NCBI GenBank assembly: GCA_014904985.1
Contig: MU129262.1
Coordinates: 6,624 to 21,943 of the forward strand
Length of the DNA: 15,320 nt
Reading direction: 5' to 3'
From: Hydnum rufescens UP504
Lineage: Eukaryota > Basidiomycota > Agaricomycetes > Cantharellales > Hydnaceae
In this document: positions 9,056 through 15,146 of the stretch, one piece after another
Numbering within the stretch: the stretch's first letter is position 1
How the letters are laid out: each line of letters opens with the position of its first letter
Translations under genes and position numbers: made by a program
The notes under the pieces: generated by a model
Seen by the model: the letters and a program-made list of their open reading frames with translations, nothing else
Database searches by the model: none
Told to the model about the DNA's origin: nothing

Positions 9056-9256
9056 TGCGCAACTACGCAGCCACACCCAGCAACAGCCAGAACGCCAGAA
9101 AGGCGAGCACACGACCACACACCCGCTGCGGCGGGTGTGTGGTAGTATTTAAGGTGAGTTCTTTCCCCAATAGATACAGTAGCGCAAAAAGAGCAGCGAA
9201 AGCTGCTCTTTTTGCGTTGTTTTTAATTTCTTTACTAACCACTTTTATTATTCTAG
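9056..9256 (+). repeat. Module R1: first right exon, hairpin A, consensus intron
   Basis: Hairpin A is at 9114-9143 (13-bp stem, C(UGCG)G loop). The intron is 9154-9256 (103 nt) with AAG|GTGAGT, TACTAAC and ATTCTAG|GT. Hairpin B is at 9183-9216, a perfect 15-bp stem with a GAAA tetraloop, between donor and branch site. A minor hairpin CGCC-AGAAA-GGCG is at 9093-9105. It mirrors module L1. Confidence 0.8.
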
Positions 9257-9547
9257 GTTATCGCCTTGTCCCAGGTGCCCAACGAAGGGGCCCGACCGGC
9301 TAGGGCCCACACGCCACCAACCGAAACACGGCGAACAAAGCCACAGCAAACGAAGCCGCGGCAAACGAAACCCCGCCAAACGAAGGTGCGAGAGGTGGCG
9401 ACGCGAACCACACACCCGCTGCGGCGGGTGTGTGGTTCAATATAATGTAAGTACATTGTACACCCCCAACGGCGCAAAAAGAGCAGCCCTGGCTGCTCTT
9501 TTTGCGTTCGTTTTAATTCTTAACTAACACATAGTTTATTATTCTAG
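9257..9547 (+). repeat. Module R2
   Basis: The linker carries three tandem copies of a CAAACGAA-bearing 15-bp word near 9341-9386. Hairpin A is at 9405-9438 (15-bp stem extended by GAA/TTC, UGCG loop). The intron is 9447-9547 with GTAAGT, TTAACTAAC and ATTCTAG. Hairpin B is at 9473-9506; its 16-bp stem has an added C-G pair and only CT at the tip. Confidence 0.8.
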
Positions 9548-9783
9548 GTTATCGCCCGCCAAACGAGAAGCCGAAACGCGACGTGCCAAGAACACACGCC
9601 AGACGAAACCCGGGAACGAGAGCGCAAGGCCGCAGGGACCCCAGACAAACCACACACCCGCTTCAGCGGGTGTGTGGTAATTTTAAGGTGAGCATATAAC
9701 CACGCAGAAGGAGCAGTGTACGCTGCTCCTTTTGCGTGGCTTTTCTTTTTTCTTTTTTACTAATGTATTATACGTTATTTTAG
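9548..9783 (+). repeat. Module R3
   Basis: Hairpin A is at 9649-9678 (13-bp stem, UUCA loop). The intron is 9688-9783 (96 nt) with AAG|GTGAGC, TTTACTAAT and ATTTTAG. Hairpin B is at 9700-9739, a variant stem CCACGC...GCGTGG with AAGGAG/CTCCTT in place of AAAGAG/CTCTTT, one G-U pair, and loop UGUACG. This B sub-type is shared with R4 and with the external copy. Confidence 0.75.
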
Positions 9784-10072
9784 GTTGTCTGAACCCACGA
9801 CGCCACCAAGCAAACACACGAGAACGGCAACGGACCCGCCAAACGAAACCTGCGAGGGTTCAAACCCCCAACATGACGACCAAACCCGTACCGAGTACGA
9901 ACCGCACGACCGTGGTACAAACCAAGGACCACACCCACCGAAGTGGGTGTGGTCCTACAAGGTTTTTATTTCTTTTATTTCATTTCTATATGTACGACGC
10001 AAAAGGAGCAGCGCAAGCTGCTCCCTTTGCGTCACTTTGAATTTTTTTTACTAATCGACATTCTCACTCTAG
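9784..10072 (+). repeat. Module R4
   Basis: Hairpin A is at 9925-9956, a divergent 14-bp stem AGGACCACACCCAC/GTGGGTGTGGTCCT with loop CGAA. Both the shortened AC repeat and the inner A-T pair are matched on both sides. The intron is 9962-10072 with weak donor GTTTTT, branch TTTACTAAT and acceptor CACTCTAG. Hairpin B is at 9996-10033 (17-bp stem, one mismatch, GCAA tetraloop). A decayed duplicate of this module lies at 11838-12158. Confidence 0.75.
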
Positions 10073-10316
10073 GATCTGAACCGAGACCCGCGAAACAAAG
10101 CACCCGCCCAAGTGACAACCAGCCCCCGTACAGAACCAAGTACAAAGTACGCGACCAGGGTGCAAAGGGAGTACCACACACCCGCTTCGGCGGGGGTGTG
10201 GTACTAGTTCAGGTGAGTTCCCCCCCCCTCAATAGATACTGTGGCGCAAAAAGAGCAGCGAAAGCTGCTCTTTTTGCGCTGCTTCGAATTTTTAACTAAC
10301 ACATTGTAATATCTAG
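10073..10316 (+). repeat. Module R5
   Basis: Hairpin A is at 10170-10205 (16-bp stem extended by AGTA/TACT, one mismatch, C(UUCG)G tetraloop). The intron is 10213-10316 with CAG|GTGAGT, TTAACTAAC and TATCTAG. Hairpin B is at 10244-10279 (perfect 16-bp stem, GAAA). The linker has only 7 T in 97 bases. Confidence 0.8.
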
Positions 10317-10558
10317 GTCATAATTTGATCCAACGTCCCGCACGAGTCCAACTGAAGCCACACCAAAAGAAAACCCGACGAACGCACCACCAAACCCCGC
10401 TGAACAAAAAACCAATGCAAACCAGACACCCGCCACGGCGGGTGTCTGGTACTATTTAAGGGAGGTGAATTCCCCGTATCCAACGGCGCAAAAAGAGCAG
10501 CGAAAGCTGCTCTTTTTGCGGCGCTTTTAATCTTTTAACTAATAATTTTTCATTCTAG
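10317..10558 (+). repeat. Module R6, with a compensated hairpin A
   Basis: Hairpin A is at 10421-10450: ACCAGACACCCGC, loop CACG, GCGGGTGTCTGGT. A C-G pair of the family consensus has become G-C through two matched changes. The intron is about 10465-10558 with donor GTGAAT, branch TTAACTAAT and acceptor ATTCTAG. Hairpin B is at 10487-10520 (15-bp perfect stem, GAAA). Confidence 0.8.
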
Positions 10559-10791
10559 GTATCGCTGCAAATGAAGACCCGCGAAGCCCCGCCAGAACGA
10601 CAACATCCCCGTGAACGACGACGCGCCAAACAAAGAGACGAACCACACACCCGCAGTAGCGGGTGTGTGGTTCTATATAAGGTATGTAATGTAACGCACC
10701 CCCAACGGTGCAAAAAGAGCTGCGAAGGCAGCTCTTTTTGCGTTGTGTTAACTTTTACTGATCTAAATTTCTGTATTCTAGATCTTCCTTC
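10559..10791 (+). repeat. Module R7, with a compensated hairpin B
   Basis: Hairpin A is at 10640-10673 (15-bp stem, GAA/TTC extension, loop AGUA). The intron is 10682-10791 with AAG|GTATGT, a weaker branch TTACTGAT and acceptor TATTCTAG. Hairpin B is at 10710-10741: GAGCTGC pairs with GCAGCTC where other modules have GAGCAGC with GCTGCTC, a double compensatory change. The loop is GAAG. Confidence 0.8.
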
Positions 10792-11041
10792 CCCCCAAAC
10801 GAGTACGTGCCCGAAACCCCCCCAACCCACCTGAGAACTGTACGGAAAACCGGCAGTCGAAGGTACACGACCCCGGGCAACAACGAGTACCACACACCCG
10901 CCAATGCGGGTGTGTGGTACTACAAGGTATTTTTTTTTTGAACTTTCTACATCTACAGTAACGCCAAAGGAGCAGCGCAAGCTGCCCCTTCGGCGTTACT
11001 TCGAATTTTTTTTACTAACGTTTGTTATCATTCAATTCTAG
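10792..11041 (+). repeat. Module R8
   Basis: Hairpin A is at 10886-10921 (perfect 16-bp stem with AGTA/TACT, loop CAAU). The intron is 10927-11041 with AAG|GTATTT, TTTACTAAC and AATTCTAG. Hairpin B is at 10957-11000. It is the longest, with 20 paired positions (outer AGTAACGCC/GGCGTTACT), two A-C mismatches and a GCAA tetraloop. Confidence 0.75.
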
Positions 11042-11300
11042 ATCGAATTTGAAGCTCCCGAAACGACGACAACAGACAGCCACGACCCCCAAACGACCCG
11101 CACAATGGTGAACCGCCAAGCCATGCCCGCCCAAATGGCCACCGACGAGCCGGGCGAGCCCCATCCAAGCCCCAAGGCAGCACTGCCCAGTACCACATAC
11201 CCCCCTCAGCGGGGGTGTGGTCTTTTTTTATTTTATTTTAATTTTAATTTGCAAGTGGCGCAAAAAGAGCAGTGATAGCTGCTCTTTTTGCGCTGCTTTG
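11042..11300 (+). repeat. Module R9, splice sites decayed
   Basis: Hairpin A is imperfect at 11192-11221 (ACCACATACCCCC against GCGGGGGTGTGGT). No good donor follows it and no CTAG acceptor follows hairpin B. Hairpin B is at 11258-11293 and keeps a perfect 15-bp stem with loop UGAUAG. The stem has outlasted the splice signals here. Confidence 0.7.
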
Positions 11301-11440
11301 AATTTCCTCAATATTTTGCCGCCTGACACCCCAGCAACATGCCCCCTGAACCCGCATCTGAACACCGGACGACCCCCCGTCCAAAGTCTCAAGGAAGCAA
11401 CAGACAGTACCACACACCTGCCCTAGCAGGTGTGTGGTAT
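11301..11440 (+). repeat. Module R10: last hairpin A, compensated
   Basis: Hairpin A is at 11408-11439, with CCTGC pairing with GCAGG in place of CCCGC/GCGGG, a matched C-G to T-A change. The loop is CCUA and the stem is 14 bp. No hairpin B follows. It is the terminal module of the right arm. Confidence 0.75.
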
Positions 11441-11737
11441 GTTTTTTTAATTGAATTTTTAAATAAATAAATACATAAGTTGATAAAAACAAAACATGAG
11501 ACTGCCAAATGAAAACAGCCCCCACCCGGGGTGAGTGATAATGATAATAAATAAATAACTATAAATGAAACACCAGAGGGGGGAATATAATAATAAATAC
11601 TGGTGATTATCCCCTATAAGCCCGCATGGCCCGCTGTCCTGCAAGTCTGAGATTCTCTCTAAGTCCCAGTTTCGGCCAAGTTTCGGCCAATTTTCGGCCA
11701 TTTCGGCCAATTCTGAGCCAGAAGGTGCAGACCGTAA
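11441..11737. other. Right subterminal region with putative poly(A) signal and TTCGGCC repeats
   Basis: AATAAATAAATA lies at 11462 and again in 11540-11560, which would suit 3' end formation of the plus-strand array. Positions 11671-11712 hold four close copies of TTCGGCCA, with a fifth TTCGGCC at 11747 inside the TIR. Such subterminal repeats are often transposase-binding sites in DNA transposons; this is inferred. No gene is present. Confidence 0.4.
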
Positions 11738-11834
11738 AATGGCCATTTCGGCCGGAATAGTGATGGGACCTACTTAGGTACCATTATCTGCCCCAAAAGT
11801 GGTACCTAACTAGGTAGGCTTAGATGACTGACCA
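11738..11834 (-). repeat. Right terminal inverted repeat
   Basis: This is the reverse complement of the left TIR, ending TGACTGACCA. It retains GGTACC...GGTACC as an inner hairpin (about 11777-11808) and GGCCATTTCGGCC at the inner edge. The neighbouring sequence begins a decayed hairpin B three bases further on. Confidence 0.8.
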
Positions 11835-11837
11835 AGG

Positions 11838-12158
11838 TGCAGCGTACGCTGCTCCTTTTGCATGGCTTTTCTTTTTTCCTTTTACTAATGTATTATACAT
11901 TATTTTAGGTTGTCTGAACCCACAACCCCACCAAGCAAACACATGAGAACAGCAACGGACCTGCAAATGAAACCGTGAGAGTTCAAACCCCCAAACATGA
12001 CAACCAAGCCCTGTACCAAGTACAAACGCATGACCGCGGTACAAACCAAGGACCACACCCACTTCAGTGGGTGTGGTCCTACAAGGTTTTTATTTTTTTT
12101 ATTTGATTTCTATATGTACAACAATGCAAAAGGAGCAGCACAAGCTGCTCCCTTCAGC
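11838..12158 (+). repeat. Decayed external copy of modules R3/R4
   Basis: It aligns collinearly with about 9715-10027. It starts mid-way through hairpin B of R3 and includes the branch/acceptor, the complete R4 linker, hairpin A (12049-12080, stem intact, loop UUCA instead of CGAA), the donor and part of hairpin B. At least twelve differences are C to T or G to A at CpG sites of the internal copy. It lies outside the TIR, so it is a remnant of another copy of the family. Confidence 0.85.
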
Positions 12159-12173
12159 CCTGGCCGTAAGACC

Positions 12174-12242
12174 ATATGCTAAAAACCCACGAAGCTCATG
12201 TAATAATTAATGCTACTGCATGAGCTTCGTGTGATAGCATAT
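12174..12242. repeat. Imperfect hairpin (ATATGCT / CACGAAGCTCATG)
   Basis: A perfect 13-bp inner stem, CACGAAGCTCATG (12188-12200) with CATGAGCTTCGTG (12219-12231), is surrounded by a 7-bp outer stem, ATATGCT (12174-12180) with AGCATAT (12236-12242). The loop is 18 nt. It is unrelated in sequence to hairpins A and B. It could be a small foldback/MITE-like unit or a chance structure. Confidence 0.6.
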
Positions 12243-12323
12243 TACAGGAAGCTCCTGAAGCATAGCAACAGTGGATTACTAATATACCTCGAAATAATAG
12301 ATAATATATAATATCAGGAATGG
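12243..12323. other. Non-coding spacer
   Basis: A short A/T-rich stretch with no recognisable feature between the hairpin and the minisatellite. Confidence 0.5.
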
Positions 12324-12430
12324 GGTTATTGGGCGGATCCATATCGGGTATTGGGCAAATCCATATGGGGGGTATTGGGCAAATCCATATCGGGGGTATT
12401 GGGCAGATCCATATCGGGGTATCGGGTGGT
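12324..12430. repeat. Minisatellite, period about 23 bp
   Basis: There are four to five copies of GGTATTGGGCARATCCATATCGG. ATTGGG recurs at 12328, 12350, 12374, 12398 and, as ATCGGG, at 12421, giving steps of 22-24 bp. No coding role is evident. Confidence 0.85.
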
Positions 12431-13092
12431 TCCCTGGCCGGGTCGGGCTGCCCCTCGGGTCACCAGGGTTCTTATATCCACTATATCTGTTCACTGTCCA
12501 TTCAAAATATTGAATTGGGAATGAAGTACATCCAAAATTTTTTTGCCCATCCAGCGGAATCACTGGGCCCGGCAGTGAGGACTTGATGCAGGCTAGTTAG
12601 TACTGTACTTAGGACCCCACACACCGATAGGCGGGCTGTCGGGACTGCCCATTCAGTCTCGGGCGACATCAACCACTCAAATTTTCTCTCTAAGTCCTGA
12701 TGCACATGATCTCCACCGAAAATTTCTTCTAAGTCCATCCATAACGTCCGGGGGGGCTTTCTTAGTTCTGTTTTGAATCAAACTATGAATGATATTTTTC
12801 ATGATGAGGGACAAGTGGGATTTCTAAGTACAGCAGTAGGGTTGTAGGTAAGGAATATGAGGCAAAAAGATCACTAAGGATAGCAAATGAAATCATAATG
12901 CCACAGGACATAAGGGGGAGGAGATCCAACTGTTGCACTCTCTACCACGCTCAATTGTGGCAAGCCGACAAAACTTTGCAAGGCATATTCTGCCCTAAAC
13001 ACTTAGAGACATTGGCTGCAGAAACCCCAAGGAGATCAGCGGAAGCACAGATTAAGCAGAGAATGTAGGTCGCCACTCACGTTACCTACTGG
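12431..13092. other. Non-coding region
   Basis: No gene is recognised. A 14-bp word TTCTCTCTAAGTCC at about 12684 is also found at about 11653 near the right TIR, with a related CTTCTAAGTCC at 12725. The rest shows no repeat or motif I can support. Confidence 0.5.
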
Positions 13093-13289
13093 TATGTTTC
13101 TGCAAATAGAGGTGACATGCTGAGGACCGTTTCCGCGAATAGATGTGACGCGCTGAAGACCATTTCCGTGAATAGATGTGACGCGCTGAAGACCGTTTCC
13201 GCGAGTAGATGTGATGTGCCGAGGACCGTTTCCGCAAATAGATGTGACGGGGTGAGGACCGTTTCCGCAGATAGATGCGACGGCCTGAG
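13093..13289. repeat. Minisatellite, exact 33-bp period
   Basis: Six units fit: GACCGTTTCC starts recur near 13125, 13158, 13191, 13224 and 13257, with a diverged first unit from 13093. Because 33 is a multiple of three, a plus-strand frame (from 13117) reads an 11-residue repeat like RTVSANRCDAL. The minus strand is also open. The frame lacks context on either side, so a repeat protein is possible but not supported. Confidence 0.85.
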
Positions 13290-13360
13290 GGGGAGGGCAA
13301 AGGATCAGGGAAAATCTGACATAGTAATCTACATACTTGCACATATTAATACCAATATGG

Positions 13361-13560
13361 GTCATACGAGACCAAGCCCCCACGTACTATCAATCCAGGT
13401 CGTACGGGACCAAGCCCCATGTAGTACCAATCTGGGTTGTATGGGACCATGCCCCATGTAATACCAATTGGGGTCGTACGGGGCCAAGCTGCATGTAATA
13501 CTGATCTGGGTCGTACAGGTCCAAGTCTCGTGTAGTACCAATCTGGGTCGTATGGGACCG
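13361..13560. repeat. Minisatellite, 37-bp period
   Basis: GTCGTACGGGACCAAGCCCC-type units begin at 13361, 13399, 13436, 13473, 13510 and 13547 (partial): one step of 38 bp and then exact 37-bp steps. Open frames across it in several phases are by-products of the repeat. Confidence 0.85.
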
Positions 13561-14229
13561 AACTGTTGCACGAGCCAGTGTCGATCCGCGGCATCGTATT
13601 CCAGGACCGTCCCAAGTGGGGTACATACGCATCAATGAAAGTGTCACTTGATGGATTTAGAGGCATTGACTGAACACCGAGGATGGGCCTCTCTCGAGGC
13701 ATCGTCACTCGGTTGATCGGCTGCCGAGTGTTCAATGTGTTATCAGAGTTGCTGACTAGGCTTCGAGAACGGGGTTTCGTATGGTGTGGAGGGGCTCCTG
13801 TTGTGTCGCAGCTGCCAAGTTCTGCAGATGAGACAAGTCCTAAGCCGTCAAAGGGGTGTCATAGTCAAAAGTTGTTTGGAAAAGCAAAAAGAAAAAGACA
13901 TACAATTTTCAAGCACATTGACACATAGCTAGGGAAAAACAATTCTGGGCTGCTGATATCACTGAGCCCAGGTAGGAGCCGAGTATTCGTGGACTGCAAG
14001 ACTGCCATGGGAGCTATCTCCCTTCAGCATGAATGAAAATGAACGAACAAGAGTGGTGGGACTTGCGTGGATGGCGTTGTGGAAGTCGCCAAATATTCAA
14101 CATCATTCCGATATTCGACATGAAGCTTACAGTATCTACTTGCTTGTACATATGTACAAAAAGAAAAGAAAAGAAAAGAATAGGGGCATACAGAAAAAAC
14201 CGAGAATTCAAGGCTCAAACAAACATCCA
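13561..14229. other. Non-coding region
   Basis: No supported gene. An 81-codon frame at 13683-13928 (+) has basic C-terminal residues but no recognisable domain and no splice partners. An AAAAG microsatellite lies at about 14158-14180. Confidence 0.5.
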
Positions 14230-15146
14230 TTAAGTGCCCATGTCAATATCCATGATTGCAGCATGCCAGGCATCAGAGGCAGGACTATCATTGCTCGAGG
14301 TGAGCTTGTGTCCCCACCACCCCAATGACATAACAAAGGAAATTATGCCGTTGATTCCACCGACTTTGAGAACTGACCAAGATCCAGATCCTCCCATAAT
14401 GAGGTGTCTGTCTTCATCACGTTTGCGCCAATCGGGCTGCGCCACGGACCACCAATCCAACCACGACTTGGAATACACTGGGAGCGGTCCGATTTCTGGC
14501 GGTTTTGGTGCTCTCTCTTGCTCAAAAAGAGCAGAGACTTCTTGCGGCAGCTGCAAAACTGCTCTTGTCAAGAGCAGCTTGTTTTTCGAGGAGGCGTGCG
14601 ATTTTCAAGTTGTAGTATAAACTCAATAACCTGAATGTGCGACAATGTCTGGCGGATAAGAAGAGGGGGGGCAGGATCCTTGGATGACTTCAAGGCAGAC
14701 TCGGAAGGGGCCCTCGCCAGGGTCCGTTCCTTCTCGTGCCTCTTCTGGTTGATGCCGTGTTTGCTTGAATTCCACCTGAACAAATGAGAATGGCCTACAA
14801 TAGAAGTTAACCACGATGAGATTAATTTCCACAGCCTGGACTTACCTCCTTGGGTCTTTTTTATGGAACACTCTTTCTCTTCCTCATTAATAGCCTCGGG
14901 GTACGCATGGCCAGGGATCGGTTCAGCATCACGCGGACAATTCCACGGATACTTCTTGAAATACTCGCCATAGATATGTTGAAGGAGAGCAGTTTGGTTT
15001 TTTGATGCCCTAAAACGAGCCTCAAAGCTCCGGAAGAAGTCGCCAACAACTGGTTTTGTCAGGCCATGAGTCTCAGAGCCATGCAAGAATTCAGTGAATA
15101 CTGAAATCCTCATGTATTCGGGCGACTCCGCTGATAATGATATCAT
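14230..15146 (-). CDS. Uncharacterised fungal protein, last three exons
   Basis: On the minus strand, an open exon (about 15146-14846) ends at GTAAGT. Skipping 14845-14795 (51 nt: GTAAGTCC, GTTAAC, TTGTAG) and 14630-14578 (53 nt: GTTATT...AAG) joins three exons in a single frame to a stop at 14230-14232, giving about 270 residues. Exon 1 includes TKPVVGDFFRSFEARFRASK. Exon 3 includes SWLDWWSVAQPDWRKRD and GGINGIISFVMSLGWW. That Trp-rich ending resembles a C-terminus common in multi-copy Agaricomycete hypothetical proteins (from memory, unsearched). The first in-frame ATG is at 15146, but the true N-terminus may lie upstream. The second intron's donor is weak. Function unknown. Confidence 0.5.

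Larger units (their letters stand above)
8732..11475 (+). ncRNA. Putative right spliced hairpin RNA
   Basis: This is a predicted non-coding transcript from the palindrome through modules R1-R10. Eight introns of 94-115 nt have donors (five of GTGAGT/GTAAGT/GTATGT type), CTAAC/CTAAT or related branch sites and (T)CTAG or TTTAG acceptors. Internal exons are 190, 140, 178, 140, 148, 123 and 135 nt, so frame is not conserved. Each exon ends with hairpin A within 5-14 nt of the donor. Linkers are U-poor (for example 7 T in 97 nt at 10073-10169). AATAAATAAATA at 11462 could be a poly(A) signal. Start, end and expression are inferred. Confidence 0.5.
6761..11834. mobile_element. Giant foldback element with divergent hairpin/intron arrays
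   Basis: This 5.07-kb unit is bounded by about 98-bp TIRs. Its two arms are inverted relatives of each other around a perfect 648-bp palindrome at 8408-9055. The left arm (1.65 kb) holds five modules read on the minus strand. The right arm (2.78 kb) holds ten modules read on the plus strand. Modules carry alternating hairpins A and B with splice signals around B. The first modules of both arms share about 60 nt of linker homology beyond the intron, so the arms share an origin. No transposase or long conserved ORF is seen, so any mobility would be non-autonomous. No target-site duplication could be found. It does not match any family I know. The extent is firm; mobility is inferred. Confidence 0.7.

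Noticed and set aside
9853..9875. tRNA T-arm or Pol III B-box (GGGTTCAAACCC)
   Set aside because: The word fits GWTCRANNC, but only a three- to four-pair stem is possible. No acceptor, D or anticodon arm can be placed around it, and it is not repeated in other modules.
9056..11221. The array as a multi-exon protein gene repeating HTRCGGCVV / THPLRRVCG peptides at each hairpin A
   Set aside because: Predicted internal exon lengths (190, 140, 178, 140, 148, 123, 135) do not keep one frame. Openness follows from U depletion, and compensated changes preserve pairing rather than codons.
7539..11293. Hairpin B copies as intrinsic bacterial terminators (GC-poor stem with flanking T)
   Set aside because: They lack a terminal U-tract in a consistent position and sit between donor and branch site of fungal-type introns.
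7064..11440. CRISPR-like array (repeats with unique spacers)
   Set aside because: Two different palindromes alternate, spacers are 100-300 bp and related to one another, and the locus is eukaryotic with intron signals.
6761..11834. Helitron
   Set aside because: There are clear terminal inverted repeats on both ends and no TC...CTRR structure. The many hairpins are internal rather than a single 3' terminal one.
13346..13735. Minus-strand 129-codon repeat protein (YDPDWYY repeats)
   Set aside because: It is generated by the 37-bp minisatellite, whose period is not a multiple of three. Similar peptides appear in several frames.
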